The notes: generated from the letters alone by a model not told the origin. A stretch of 34,049 nucleotides of DNA from Candidatus Woesearchaeota archaeon (GCA_018302265.1 JAGVZV010000029.1:1-34049), one strand, 5' to 3'; shown: positions 18,501 through 29,468, counted from the first letter of the stretch. Made by a program: numbers and translations.

Positions 18501-18981
18501 AATTGAAGCTCTTGGTTCATACAAATTATATTTACTGACGCAGGATAATCCAAGTGTTGATGAGCGCGGTGCTGATAGTGATGTAGTGCTTGCTCCATTC
18601 TTCAGATACGGTGATTCAGTAATACAAGCATACTTGCATCAATACGGAAGATACAGCATACAGCTTCAAGAGGAATTAAAGGGATTGTCAGCAGGTCTTG
18701 CTGGTGCATACACCCCAAAAAGCGACAGACTAAGCGGTTTTGCTTTTGCAGGATTCCCGGTGTCAGATGAGGACATGCAGGCTTATAATTTTGGAGCTGG
18801 ATTATCATTCAGGCCATTAAAAGATAAAAATTTCTATCTTAATTTAGCTGGAGAATTCGATCAAGAAACATATAACCAAGGCAGTGATGAAATAATGAAT
18901 CAGGGTTCATCTGTTGGGCTTAGCGTAAGCAACAGAAACTTGATTGATCTAAGGCCATATCTAACTAATCTATTACACTGA
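15523..18981 (+). CDS. Large secreted/membrane protein with beta-rich, barrel-like C-terminal region
   Basis: Internal TM (RAVVGLAATALISTGIGYC); last ~300 aa show alternating amphipathic strands and short turns. Confidence 0.7.
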   Translation: MVKEKTPKTPQSKTNVIPASESDNKQCLQLFPFYFLPANKNFEEFENIYGSLGEPKKKEVLTPQDKHDAGFVETGTKNNPANPRDYKFGEALVPDDKLKGEQPGQGGHFSEVDDRYNKNKEPAPNAQTAKGSPSRFKKWAKRAVVGLAATALISTGIGYCRGEKVCYDITNKKVATMCYAQQTPGLNRIDFIQNSNLINNHNRMYAAKNETLDKKFLAQFSEEEKNLSAIPVSYEAQDVPKEAEQVKETTGFPQVTGKVVKKKEKITTSGYAVRHPGIEEMGLSLHFEGGKLYYLVNSDVLEFSKSDGRGLEAIVYAPDEFNLAPLKAEFNECGLSSIDLGKDAGKYQLAAVALKQAPTSPVDRVEGQGLIIASSRFDTNIQDKNIQTQLEKGYECITPKDKEQLEGVIGEVAENTAPAMFNALDIRKAKIGEPFEAYAFAIDKEDSASIVVRGIPGRDDNKKYNFGTESADVDINTIPPLAEIVRANKVVVSSYRVISENPIKDDFVTGLCALDQNHEDISVEKQCSDYAVTFDKEDGKATVSVVSAQEQGPDVIAKEKVSSAAHGKRRVHSIWDAWSPSQSRSTITEETITEGQPIGLEETVVVAGTAAKAQEDGFEMQLRRRFPLRNQNYIDLEKAVKNPDELRRFYIPEENYGRGYVVHMLNADQNQDKKIVFTNYFEDGTSVSKLLKINRHGSVKIKKRMLEGAVSTIEDPVSHDLLAVKNVDGKLQAYYIYDSSETVVPYDTLDENKDASTELPEGDYGLRPSAERFMHDNYMVKVSLNGEERTSNEDEVEFSLKGGDELNIKTEGHSPPERAYYNEIKIKVEKNREEKQTEESKKTQEVKEDAPKVSLSRETRLPKVSYEAGVSLSDNSGKVESSAWENEYQESGYEGNIDVSYLIKDALRLGITTRFGQSESDIDNIGEADTTTLSIGGYGDLRLDKNQTNLRLFGLYDRTNEKSKIELLGSNIEQDAITDRMLGDVQLDVNGLGIEALGSYKLYLLTQDNPSVDERGADSDVVLAPFFRYGDSVIQAYLHQYGRYSIQLQEELKGLSAGLAGAYTPKSDRLSGFAFAGFPVSDEDMQAYNFGAGLSFRPLKDKNFYLNLAGEFDQETYNQGSDEIMNQGSSVGLSVSNRNLIDLRPYLTNLLH

Positions 18982-19005
18982 TCATAATTTATTGGGAAGG
19001 CAAAT

Positions 19006-21350
19006 ATGAAATTGAAAGGGGGGTTAGTCGGAATAGTAATATTTTTGATGTTTTTAGTAGTTCTGACTCCTGCATTCTCAGCTGTTTCTATTACAATAAG
19101 CCCGGCAAATCCGGATGACAGTAATGATTTAACCTGCTTGATGAATGGAAAAACAAGCGGATTTAATGCAAAGTGGAAGGGAAGCGGAGTGACCCAGCAG
19201 GGAATTATAGTAAACCCTCTGCCAGCGTCAAAGACGCAAATTGGAACAGCCAAGTGCGAAGCATGGGTTCCAAATCCATTGGGAAATCCTATTCTTGCTG
19301 GAAGCGCTTCTGCAACAGTAACTTCTGTAGATACTTGCGCAGGAAATCATGCTCCAACATTGAATATATCCAATCAAAGTGTTGATCAGACAAGTACATT
19401 AATCCTAAACTTAAGGGATTATTCTTCAGACCAGGATGGAAATGCACTTAATTATACTGTAAGAAACGAGAATATATCACAAGCTGACTGCTCAATATCC
19501 GGAAGAACGCTTACCATAACACCAGTTTCAAGCTTTAGCGGAATGGCTTCCTGCAGAATAAGAGCAACAGATACTTGCAATGCTTTTGCAGACAGCACAT
19601 TCAATATAAGTGTTAATTTCGTTGATACAACAAATCCAATTGTCAGTTTAATAGACCATATTACACTGGATGAGGATACAACTGCAACACTTGCACTTGA
19701 TGATTATGTTTCAGACAATAACCCTGATTCTACTCTAACATGGACAGTAACAGGGAATACAAATATTCAGATAACAATAGATCCAGTAACACACGTTGCT
19801 ACTTTTGTGCCTGCAGGAAACTGGTCAGGACAAGAGGATGTAACATTCACAGCTTATGATCCTTCTGGTAATTACGGACAGGATAATGTAAGAGTAATAG
19901 TTAATCCTGTTAATGATGCTCCTTGGATAGATCCTGTAATACCAGACCAAACTGCACAAGAGGATTCTGCACCATGGAGTCTTGATTTAAAAAATTATCA
20001 GCATGATGTTGAGTCAAGCACTTTAATATGGACAGTTTCAGGAGTTGATGCAAGTTTGTTAATTATAACAATAGACGCAAACAGCAATGCAATTTTCACT
20101 CTTGTTCCTAACAGAGACGGCAATGATACTGTTACATTTACGCTAAGCGATGGTCTTGCTTCAGTTTCACAGGATGTTTTAGTAACTGTGACCCCTATAA
20201 ATCACGCTCCTGTAATAATTGCATTCTCACCTGTGCTAAATGTTGTAATGAACGAGGGAAGCTCGCAATTATTTGCAATAACAGCATCTGATCTTGATAA
20301 TGATACTTTAGTATATGATTGGCTGCTTGATGGAGTTTCAGTTTCAAACACAAATGAATTTAATTATTCTGCTTTGAACGGACCTGAAACTCATACTTTA
20401 CTTGTAAATGTTTCTGATGGTTTGCTAAGTGCAAGTGTTACATGGACTATTAATATTTTAAATTTGCCTCCAACAATTAGTGCAGCAGCAGATATAGTGA
20501 ATGAATCACAGACAACAACTGTAACAGCAAATGCAAGTGATCCAGGAATAAATGATGCTTTAACATACTCATTTGATTTTAATAATGATGGGTCATTTGA
20601 AGTTCAGGATTCTGTTTCAAATATTGCAACTTACACATGGATGGATGACGGAATTTATCCTATAAGAATAATTGTGGATGATAATGATGGCGGTACTGCC
20701 AGTATAATAATAAATGCTGAGGTTCTTGATCTTGGACCAACAGCAGTAATAAATGCTCTTTTAACAGTAACTAATGAAGGAAGCCCATTAATCTTTGATG
20801 GAAATCTATCAACATCATACCCTGATACAATAGCATTATATGAATGGGACTGGAATTATGATGGAACATTCGCAGCAGAAGACACAGGATCTGATGCATC
20901 TCATATATGGATGGATAATGGAACTTATGTTGTAGGTTTAAGAGTAATTGATGAGGATGGCTCAATGAATATTGCTGCAATAAGCATAGATGTTCTTGAT
21001 CTTGGACCTGTTGCAGACTTTATATTTTCATCCAATAACAGTTTTGCAGAGCCAAGCACTGTTTCATTTATTGATACATCATTCTCATACCCTGACTTGA
21101 TAGTTTCATGGTCATGGGACTTTGATAATAATGGTGTAGAAGATTTAAATATACAGTTCCCAACACACGATTTCATACAGAATGGAACTTATCCTGTAAC
21201 TTTAATGGTAATTGATGAGGATGGCTCTAATAGTACAATAACAAGAGATGTTGTTATATATGATACTCACCCAGTTATAACTGATTTATCCGGTCCATTG
21301 AGTATTGTAGAAGGAAATGAAGCAACATTCAATTCTGCTGCAGCAAGTTC
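19006..21350 (+). CDS. Surface protein, N-terminal part (signal peptide, Ig/cadherin-like and PKD domains), frame broken at ~21350
   Basis: Signal peptide GIVIFLMFLVVLTPAFSA; repeated YxWDFDNNG / NGTYxVxLxVxDxDGS motifs. Confidence 0.8.
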
Positions 21351-24300
21351 CAGAATGGAACTTATGAAGTTATTTTAACTATTTACGAAGCTGATGGAGA
21401 TTACAACACCTCTTCATGGAATATAACGGTCCAGGATACTGTTCCAGTTGCAATTGCAAGATCAGATTTCGTTTTTGTTAATGAAGGAATACCACTGCAA
21501 TTCTATGGAAACAGTTCAACAGCTTATGATGGAATTTTATCATACTCATGGAATTTCTCTGACGGAACTCCATTGGACACTTTAGACAATCCTGCACATA
21601 CATTTGTGCAAGATGGAATTTATGATGTTTATCTAACTGTAACTGACAATGATGGAAGCGTAAACACAACAAGATTAACAGTCGGTGTAATTGACATTAA
21701 CCCAATTGCAAACTTTTCATTCTTGCCAATAAATCCATTGGAAACAGAGCTGGTTGACTTTGCAGATTCATCTTATAGCTATGATGGTATAATCAATTGG
21801 TCTTGGAACTTTGGAGATGGAAATATAACGCAAGGGGTACAGAATCCAGCGCATAATTACAATTCCGGAAATTATAATATAACTTTAACAGTATTTGAAG
21901 CTGATGGAGATACAAGTTCAGTAACATATCCTATCAGAGTAAATGATACTGAACCAGTTGCAAATTTCATTTATGCACCAAACCCAGCAAATGAATGGGA
22001 TAATGTAACATTCACAAGCACAAGCACTTATCCGCACGATCAAATAGTCTCATGGCTGTGGAATTTTGGTGATGGTTCAACAGCAAGCGGAGAAATAGTA
22101 AATCACATTTATGCAAGCAATGGAACTTACAATGTTACACTTACAATAACAGATTCGGATGGAAGCGTTGATAGCATTGCACAAACCCTCGATGTACAAA
22201 ATGTTCCTGTTCAGGTAACACTGACAGCAAATCCATTAAATGGAAATGAGCCACTGAATGTTTCATTCACATGCACAGCAACAGGAAATGCTCCTTTCAC
22301 TTACTCATTTAATTTCTTGACAGGAAGCATAACAACAAACAGCTCAAGCTTTATTATAAATACAACTTACAATAACGGAACATACAATGCAACTTGCTCG
22401 GTAATTGATGCAGACGGAGATACGAATGTTAGTTCACAATTAATAAATGTAGATGATTTAGCTCCGCAGACAGCATTTTATTACAGTCCATTAAATCCAA
22501 TTGAAAATGAATCCATTAATTTCACAGATAATTCAACTTATGTAGTTGATCCTATCACTGATTGGTCATGGAATTTTGGTGATGGTAATGCAAGTGCATT
22601 GAGAAATCCAACACATAGCTATTTACAGAATGGAAATTATGCTGTAACTCTGACAACAACAGATGTTGACGGTTCAGTAAATTCAACTTCTCAGATAGTA
22701 GCTGTAGGAGATACAGTGCCAACAGTACTAATAGTTGCTCCAAGCACTGCAGTGGAGAATACAACTGTTACATTTACTGGATTTGGAGCAGGTTATGACA
22801 TACCGCTAAATTATTCATGGGACTTTGATGCAAACAATGGAATTACAGAGGAAGCTACAGGGCAGATTGCAACTAATAGATACCTGCAGAATGGAACTTA
22901 TATTGTTACTTTAACCATAACTGATAATGATGGGGATACAGCGAGTGCAACACACACTATTAATATAACTGATACAACCCCAATAGCAGTAGCACAAGCT
23001 AATCCGTATCCTTCTGTTGCAGAGGGTGTTTCAGTGCAGTTTGATGCAAGCAATTCAACTGGCTATGATCAGCCACTGACTTATTTATGGAATTTTGGAG
23101 ATAGTTCAACAAGCACTTTAGTAAGTCCAACCCATGTTTATACAGACCAAGGAAATTATGCTGTGATATTGACAGTAAGAGATAATGATGGGTCAACAAA
23201 TACAGCTATTCTGAATCTGGCTGTAGCAGATGCAGTTCCAGTAGCAGACTTTACTTTTGTTCCAGTAAATCCAAATGAGGGAAGCCTAGTTCAGTTTAAT
23301 GATTTATCAACGCCTGGTTATGATGGTATTGTGTCCTGGTTCTGGGATTTTGGTGATGGAAGCAATAGTACTTTACAAAATCCAGCACACACTTACGTGG
23401 ATAATGGAGTCTATACAATAATCCTGACTGTTAATGATTCAGACGGTTCAGTTGCAAGTGATACAACTCCGATACAAGTTAATAATGTCAATCCAATTGC
23501 TAATGCAAATGGCCCTTACGCATGCGGCTTAGGAAGTTCTGTATCTTTGAATGGAAGTGTATCAGATCCTGGAAATGATACTCTCACTTTTGCTTGGGAT
23601 TTAGACAATAACGGGGTTTACGAAACAAGTGGGCAGAATGTAACATATAGTTGTTTAGTAGAAGGAGTGCATGATATTGCTTTACAGGTTACAGATGATG
23701 ATTTGGGTGCTGATACTGACAATACAAATGTAACTGTTTATAACATTGTAATAAATGAATTTGAATCTAATAACGGTATTAATAATTCAGAATGGATAGA
23801 AGTATTTAATCCATCAACAAGTATAATCAATTTAAATAATTGGTATATTCAAGATAGAAGTGGAAATGGGTTTAATCTTACAGGAATATTAAATCCAAAT
23901 AATTATACAATAATTTCTATGTCAAATAGATTAGATAATGGTGGTGAGGACTTAGCATTATATGCTTATGGAATTATCATTGACAATGTAAATTATAATT
24001 TAGCAGATGATGGAAGTATTCCTAATAATTGTTGGGCAAGAGTTCCAAATGGTGTAGACACAAATACAATGGCAGATTGGATATTCCAATTATGTACAAG
24101 AGGAGCAACCAATAATTTAGTAGTAAACACTGCACCAACTTTAGCGATATTACCAGACCAGAATTATTTACAAGATTCTGGATCCCATGATAATGTTATT
24201 GACATATGGGCTTACGCTAGTGATGCACAAGATGCAGATAGTGTAATGACTTATTCCATTATTTCAGAAACAAACACAGCAGTTGTTGATTGTTTAATTG

Positions 24301-26342
24301 ATTTAAACAGGTACATTAATTGTAGTGTACAAGCTGGAATGATTGGATTCTCAGATGTTACAGTAAGAGTAACAGATACTGGATTACTAACAGCTGATGA
24401 TACATTCAGAGTAAATGTTAATCCACTTGGATTGCCTCAGTGCTCAGACGGCGTTGATAATGACGGAGATTTGTTAACCGATGCAAATGATGCAGGATGT
24501 TATAATGGAGTTGGGATATATGATCCTAGCGACAATGATGAATTAAATAATGGAGCATTCCAGTGCAATGATGGACTGGATAATGATGGAGATACATTTG
24601 TGGATTGGAATTATGATGCACAATGTTCAAGCCCAATCGATAATAGCGAAGCTCCTATAACAGCACAATGTTCAGACGGAATTGATAATGATGGTGATGG
24701 AGATATTGATTATCCTAATGATCCTGGCTGTGTTGATACTTCAGACAATGATGAAACAGACCCAGTACCAATGCCATTGTGCTCTGATGGATTGGATAAT
24801 GACGGAGATCTTTTGATAGATTATCTTTCAGATCCTGGATGTACAAGCGCTTCTGATAATGATGAAACTAATGTTGTGATAACACAATGCAATGATGGAA
24901 TTGATAATGACGGAGATTTGTTAACCGATGCAAATGATGCAGGATGTTACACTAGCGGAGTTTACGATCCAAATGATGTTAGTGAAGTAAATACATTACC
25001 CCAATGTTCAGACTTTTTTGATAATGATGCTGATACATTTACAGATTATCCAACAGATATAGGCTGTTTAAATGCAGTTGATAATGATGAATCAAATCCA
25101 TTGCAAACAATAATAAATTCATTTATCTACGGAACTTATTACCCCCTTAATTTTGAATGGCAGGTAGTCGAAGTTCCTGTAATAAGCTCTACAATAAAAG
25201 ATTCTAGCATTATGGGAATCACAGCAAATTTCATAACAAATTCAAACATAACTGGAAGTTCATTAACCCTTGTTGCTGGTGCTGGTGAAACACCAAACGT
25301 AAATAATTGTGTATTAATTGATTCTACTTACACTTATTATGATTGTGTTGATGTTTACATAGACCCATCAGATATATTTATGAGTAATGTTGGTGGATCA
25401 ACAATTACAGACTCGCATATATGGTATTCAATATCAACAAATTCAGATATTTCCAATAGCACAATTGATAATTCTACTGTTACAGGGAGCACAATTAATA
25501 ATGCTACAATTAATTATGCTGTCATAAATAGTAATATAATTAGTTCTGGAACAATAACTATCAATGGAAGATACTATAATGCAACTGAAAGGGGTTCAAT
25601 GAATATCAATAGAATAGCTAATAATATCGTACCTGTTGCAAATGCTGGTTCTGACCAGAGTGTATCAACAGGAGCTACAGTTACTTTAAATGCAGGTTCA
25701 AGTTCTGATGCAAACAGTGATAGTTTAACCTACAGATGGGTGCAAAATTTAGGAATAAACGTTACTATAAATAATCAAAACACTGCGGTTGCAACATTTA
25801 ATACTTCTTTGGATGGAATATATACATTTAAGTTGGTTGTTGATGACGGAATAACAAACAATTCAGATTCGGTTACAATAACTGCTTCAACACCATGCAC
25901 AAATTGCGGTGGCGGAGGCGGTGGCGGAGGTGGAAGCCCTGGAGAATTAATATGTTCAGTAGAATTATTCAATTGCACAGAGTGGAGCAATTGTAATCCA
26001 GATGGAACAATGACAAGAGCATGTGTGCCAAATAGAAAATGTATCTGGGGAACTAAACCACAAACAAATGGTACATGCACTTATTACCCAAAAGAAACAA
26101 CTCCGGTGGTTGTAAATGAAACTGAAGAACCAGCAGAAACTCCTGTGGGAGCAGTTACATATAACTTAGGACCGATTATACTGACAAAAGACCAGTTATT
26201 ATACGGCGGGATTGGATTAGGAATAATTTTGCTTATGCTGATTGGATTAATTGTTTATAAACTAACAAGACCAAAAATAATAGAACACACCAGTCCGGTT
26301 AATCCAGTAGCAAAAGACTTTGTTAAAAAGAGAAAGAGGTAA
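21351..26342 (+). CDS. Continuation: PKD array, lamin-tail-like domain, CSDGxDNDGD repeats, Gly linker, TSP1-like motif, C-terminal TM
   Basis: Frame opens QNGTYEVILTIYEADGD at 21351; ORF track starts at Met 21573; C-terminal LLYGGIGLGIILLMLIGLIVYKLTRPK. Confidence 0.8.
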   Translation, partial: QNGTYEVILTIYEADGDYNTSSWNITVQDTVPVAIARSDFVFVNEGIPLQFYGNSSTAYDGILSYSWNFSDGTPLDTLDNPAHTFVQDGIYDVYLTVTDNDGSVNTTRLTVGVIDINPIANFSFLPINPLETELVDFADSSYSYDGIINWSWNFGDGNITQGVQNPAHNYNSGNYNITLTVFEADGDTSSVTYPIRVNDTEPVANFIYAPNPANEWDNVTFTSTSTYPHDQIVSWLWNFGDGSTASGEIVNHIYASNGTYNVTLTITDSDGSVDSIAQTLDVQNVPVQVTLTANPLNGNEPLNVSFTCTATGNAPFTYSFNFLTGSITTNSSSFIINTTYNNGTYNATCSVIDADGDTNVSSQLINVDDLAPQTAFYYSPLNPIENESINFTDNSTYVVDPITDWSWNFGDGNASALRNPTHSYLQNGNYAVTLTTTDVDGSVNSTSQIVAVGDTVPTVLIVAPSTAVENTTVTFTGFGAGYDIPLNYSWDFDANNGITEEATGQIATNRYLQNGTYIVTLTITDNDGDTASATHTINITDTTPIAVAQANPYPSVAEGVSVQFDASNSTGYDQPLTYLWNFGDSSTSTLVSPTHVYTDQGNYAVILTVRDNDGSTNTAILNLAVADAVPVADFTFVPVNPNEGSLVQFNDLSTPGYDGIVSWFWDFGDGSNSTLQNPAHTYVDNGVYTIILTVNDSDGSVASDTTPIQVNNVNPIANANGPYACGLGSSVSLNGSVSDPGNDTLTFAWDLDNNGVYETSGQNVTYSCLVEGVHDIALQVTDDDLGADTDNTNVTVYNIVINEFESNNGINNSEWIEVFNPSTSIINLNNWYIQDRSGNGFNLTGILNPNNYTIISMSNRLDNGGEDLALYAYGIIIDNVNYNLADDGSIPNNCWARVPNGVDTNTMADWIFQLCTRGATNNLVVNTAPTLAILPDQNYLQDSGSHDNVIDIWAYASDAQDADSVMTYSIISETNTAVVDCLIDLNRYINCSVQAGMIGFSDVTVRVTDTGLLTADDTFRVNVNPLGLPQCSDGVDNDGDLLTDANDAGCYNGVGIYDPSDNDELNNGAFQCNDGLDNDGDTFVDWNYDAQCSSPIDNSEAPITAQCSDGIDNDGDGDIDYPNDPGCVDTSDNDETDPVPMPLCSDGLDNDGDLLIDYLSDPGCTSASDNDETNVVITQCNDGIDNDGDLLTDANDAGCYTSGVYDPNDVSEVNTLPQCSDFFDNDADTFTDYPTDIGCLNAVDNDESNPLQTIINSFIYGTYYPLNFEWQVVEVPVISSTIKDSSIMGITANFITNSNITGSSLTLVAGAGETPNVNNCVLIDSTYTYYDCVDVYIDPSDIFMSNVGGSTITDSHIWYSISTNSDISNSTIDNSTVTGSTINNATINYAVINSNIISSGTITINGRYYNATERGSMNINRIANNIVPVANAGSDQSVSTGATVTLNAGSSSDANSDSLTYRWVQNLGINVTINNQNTAVATFNTSLDGIYTFKLVVDDGITNNSDSVTITASTPCTNCGGGGGGGGGSPGELICSVELFNCTEWSNCNPDGTMTRACVPNRKCIWGTKPQTNGTCTYYPKETTPVVVNETEEPAETPVGAVTYNLGPIILTKDQLLYGGIGLGIILLMLIGLIVYKLTRPKIIEHTSPVNPVAKDFVKKRKR

Positions 26343-26351
26343 GGTTTTGAT

Positions 26352-29300
26352 ATGAAACAAATATTTAAATTATTTTTATTTTTTATTTTTACGGTTTTAT
26401 TAACTAATTTTGTATATGCTGTTTGGGATGTGGATATTCCTTATTCTGGGGGTATTAGTATTAATACTAATGATCTATTAAATGAGAATTATACAATCAG
26501 CGTTACTCTAGATACATTTACTTTGATATCTGAAGGTAAAATGATGCCTGATTGCTCTGATATTTATGTTGTATACGATGAACTTATAGAATTGGACAGA
26601 ACGGTTTACTATTGTAACACTGATTATTCTAAGATAGAATTTATGTTAAAAGAATTTATACCAAAGAATACAGTTGAGAATGCACATTATAAAATCTATT
26701 ATGGTAATCTCACACACCAAGCAGAATCAGATAAAAATAAAATATATCTGTTGTGGGATGATTTTGATGATGGTGATTTAAATCTTAGCAAGTGGCAAAT
26801 TATAGATGCCGGATTTTCAGAAAGCGGTACAACTCTAAATGTACCAAGTGGTAACCCTAAAAGAATGAAATCTGTTAACATTTTTGGGTTAAATAAAACA
26901 TTGATAGCAAATGTTAGTTTTACAAATACAGGTGTAGACCAGCAGGTTGTTGGTTTTGATTGTGCAAATACATGTCATATACAAGGGGGTCAAAATATAG
27001 TAATCTTCCATGATTTTGGGGACCCATCATTCCTTTATGGTTTACAAACTAGCTGGATTGCAACCGGTTCATATGGACTGTATTCTAGAACAGCATTCAA
27101 TGGACAAGTGTATAACAATAATTATAATCTATATCAAATTGATAGAGCTTCAAATTCAGCAAAATTTTACATAAATAACATATCCTTTGGGGAAATTTCT
27201 TCAAACTTGCCTAGGATAGAAACTCCTATCGGAATATCTACCAGTAATTATCCATTTACTGTAGACTCAGTACTAGTTAAAGAATACGTAGATAATGCAC
27301 CAGTGGTTGATATTATAGTACCAATAATAATAGCAAATTTTTCCTATGAACCAGTATCTCCTTATGAAAAAGAAGCTGTTCACTTTATCGATACTTCTAT
27401 TTCAACATATGATATAATAAATTACCAATGGACTTTTGGTGATACTGGAACATCGACAAATAGAAATCCTTATCATATTTACAATACACAAGGTAATTAT
27501 GATGTTACTTTAACTATCAGGGATGTAAATGGAACTGAAAGCAGTTTAACTCTCCCACTAACAATCTTGGATTCAGTACCAACTGTCTCAGCAGGCCAAG
27601 ATCAGATAGTATCAGAAGGAGAGCTTGTTAATTTTAATGGCATTGGTTCAGGAAATGATCAGCCTTTATCTTACTCATGGAATTTTGGGGATGGAGAAAT
27701 AGGAACAGGACAATCTGTATCCCATCTATATGCCCAAGATGGTGTTTACATTGTAACACTCATTGCAACAGACAGCGATGGTTCACAGGATAGCGATAAT
27801 TTACTTGTTATTGCTGAGGATACAAATCCAAATATATTTGTTGCTTCAGATACCAATTTTATACAAGAAAATATGGCTGTCCAATTTTATTCTACTGGCT
27901 CCAATGCATATGATTCTCCTTTAAGCTACTCATGGAGCTTTGGTGATCTTTTAACAAGTAATGAAGAAAATCCAATACATATTTTCACACAAAATGGAAT
28001 CTACATTGTTATTTTGACTATTACAGACAGCGATGGAAGCACTAACAGCACAAATTTGACAATAATTGTTACGGACACTGTACCAATGGCTGATGCAGGT
28101 ATTGATAGAACTGCAGTTGTAGATCGTTTAGTCCAATTTGATGCAAGCAATTCAACTGGCTATGATCGGCCTTTAACCTATTTCTGGGACTTTGGAGATG
28201 ATGGAACAATAGACTCAACCGGGGTAACAGCATCAAATACATATACTGCTTCTGGAATCTACACTATTAAATTATTGGTGATGGATAGTGATTTAGACAC
28301 AGCACAAGATATCATAACCATAGATGTAATTGAAAATAGTCCTCCGATAGTCTCGGACATTCCTGATTTTGGCTTTGATGAAAATACGGTATATAATTTA
28401 AACCTTGATGATTATGTCTTGGACCAAGAAGACCCTGATTCAGAATTGGTATGGACAGTAACAGGAAATACAAATATTCAAATTACAATTGATCCATTAA
28501 CACATGTTGCTGCATTCATACCTACTCCTTATTGGGTTGGATCAGAGATTGTAACATTTAGTGTTTGTGATCCTGGCATTTTATGTAATCAAGATGGTCT
28601 AGAAGTAACTGTGAATCATGTAAATATTGCTCCAGAAGCCTGGATTGTTTCTCCAACAGATGGAAACTCGTTTGTACAGGATACAATTATAAACTTTTTT
28701 GGGGTAGGGATGGACTTAGAAGACGGAAATTTAACAGGATCTTCATTAAAATGGGCATCAGATATTGATGGTTTGTTAGGATATGGTGAGTCTATCAATA
28801 TCCAAACTTTAACTATAGGAACGCATGTAATAACTCTAAATGTTAGCGACTCTAATGGTTCCAGCGATACTTATTCAATTAGTATTGAGATTATTCCGGA
28901 ACAAATAAACAAAGAAATACAGGTTTTTATAGACGGTAATAATTTGCTGAATGCAACATTTGAGGGGTACAGATATGGCGCAGATTATATGGGGATTTTA
29001 ACTCATTATAGCCCAGAGAGTACTGCTAAGTTTTTCTCATGGAGTCTATATTTTCCCGCATCCAATATTGCATTAAATATGAACTATTCAAGTGGGATTT
29101 GTAGCATATCTAATATGACAATATTTGAAACAAGATATGATTGGACTGAACCAAGAATCACAAATTATTTAATGGGAGACGAATACGTTTCTGGTGTGTG
29201 TGATCTTGATATGGCAAACCAGATTTTATCAATTAGTACAAGTGAAGCAAACCCTGTAACAAATGTAGATAGGGATACCGATGGATTCACGAAGGAAATG

Positions 29301-29411
29301 TTTGGCGGAACAGACTGCGATGATGATAATAATGCTATTAACCCCAGTATAACAGAAGTATGTGATGGCATAGATAATAACTGTGATACGCAGATAGATG
29401 AAGGGTGTTAA
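26352..29411 (+). CDS. Secreted protein: DUF2341-like domain, PKD repeats, C-terminal MopE-like metal-binding motif
   Basis: FIPKNTVENAHYKIYYGN; PKD motifs; GTDCDDDNNAINPSITEVCDGIDNNCDTQIDEGC. Confidence 0.8.
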   Translation: MKQIFKLFLFFIFTVLLTNFVYAVWDVDIPYSGGISINTNDLLNENYTISVTLDTFTLISEGKMMPDCSDIYVVYDELIELDRTVYYCNTDYSKIEFMLKEFIPKNTVENAHYKIYYGNLTHQAESDKNKIYLLWDDFDDGDLNLSKWQIIDAGFSESGTTLNVPSGNPKRMKSVNIFGLNKTLIANVSFTNTGVDQQVVGFDCANTCHIQGGQNIVIFHDFGDPSFLYGLQTSWIATGSYGLYSRTAFNGQVYNNNYNLYQIDRASNSAKFYINNISFGEISSNLPRIETPIGISTSNYPFTVDSVLVKEYVDNAPVVDIIVPIIIANFSYEPVSPYEKEAVHFIDTSISTYDIINYQWTFGDTGTSTNRNPYHIYNTQGNYDVTLTIRDVNGTESSLTLPLTILDSVPTVSAGQDQIVSEGELVNFNGIGSGNDQPLSYSWNFGDGEIGTGQSVSHLYAQDGVYIVTLIATDSDGSQDSDNLLVIAEDTNPNIFVASDTNFIQENMAVQFYSTGSNAYDSPLSYSWSFGDLLTSNEENPIHIFTQNGIYIVILTITDSDGSTNSTNLTIIVTDTVPMADAGIDRTAVVDRLVQFDASNSTGYDRPLTYFWDFGDDGTIDSTGVTASNTYTASGIYTIKLLVMDSDLDTAQDIITIDVIENSPPIVSDIPDFGFDENTVYNLNLDDYVLDQEDPDSELVWTVTGNTNIQITIDPLTHVAAFIPTPYWVGSEIVTFSVCDPGILCNQDGLEVTVNHVNIAPEAWIVSPTDGNSFVQDTIINFFGVGMDLEDGNLTGSSLKWASDIDGLLGYGESINIQTLTIGTHVITLNVSDSNGSSDTYSISIEIIPEQINKEIQVFIDGNNLLNATFEGYRYGADYMGILTHYSPESTAKFFSWSLYFPASNIALNMNYSSGICSISNMTIFETRYDWTEPRITNYLMGDEYVSGVCDLDMANQILSISTSEANPVTNVDRDTDGFTKEMFGGTDCDDDNNAINPSITEVCDGIDNNCDTQIDEGC

Positions 29412-29451
29412 AAAGAGAAAAAAGTAAAAACAAAAGCTTTATATACCAGTG

Positions 29452-29468
29452 TTACTATAAAATAGTAA
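29452..29468. promoter_or_regulatory. Perfect palindrome TTACTAT-AAA-ATAGTAA between two TATA-like elements
   Basis: TTTATATA at ~29438 and AAATATATATAC at ~29481; next ATG 29513. Confidence 0.5.

Noticed and set aside
25910-25935. GGCGGAGGCGGTGGCGGAGG run
   Set aside because: Simply encodes the poly-Gly linker before the membrane-proximal domain
25775-26080. 101-aa minus-strand ORF with poly-Pro
   Set aside because: Antisense to the Gly-rich linker and TSP1-like region; shadow
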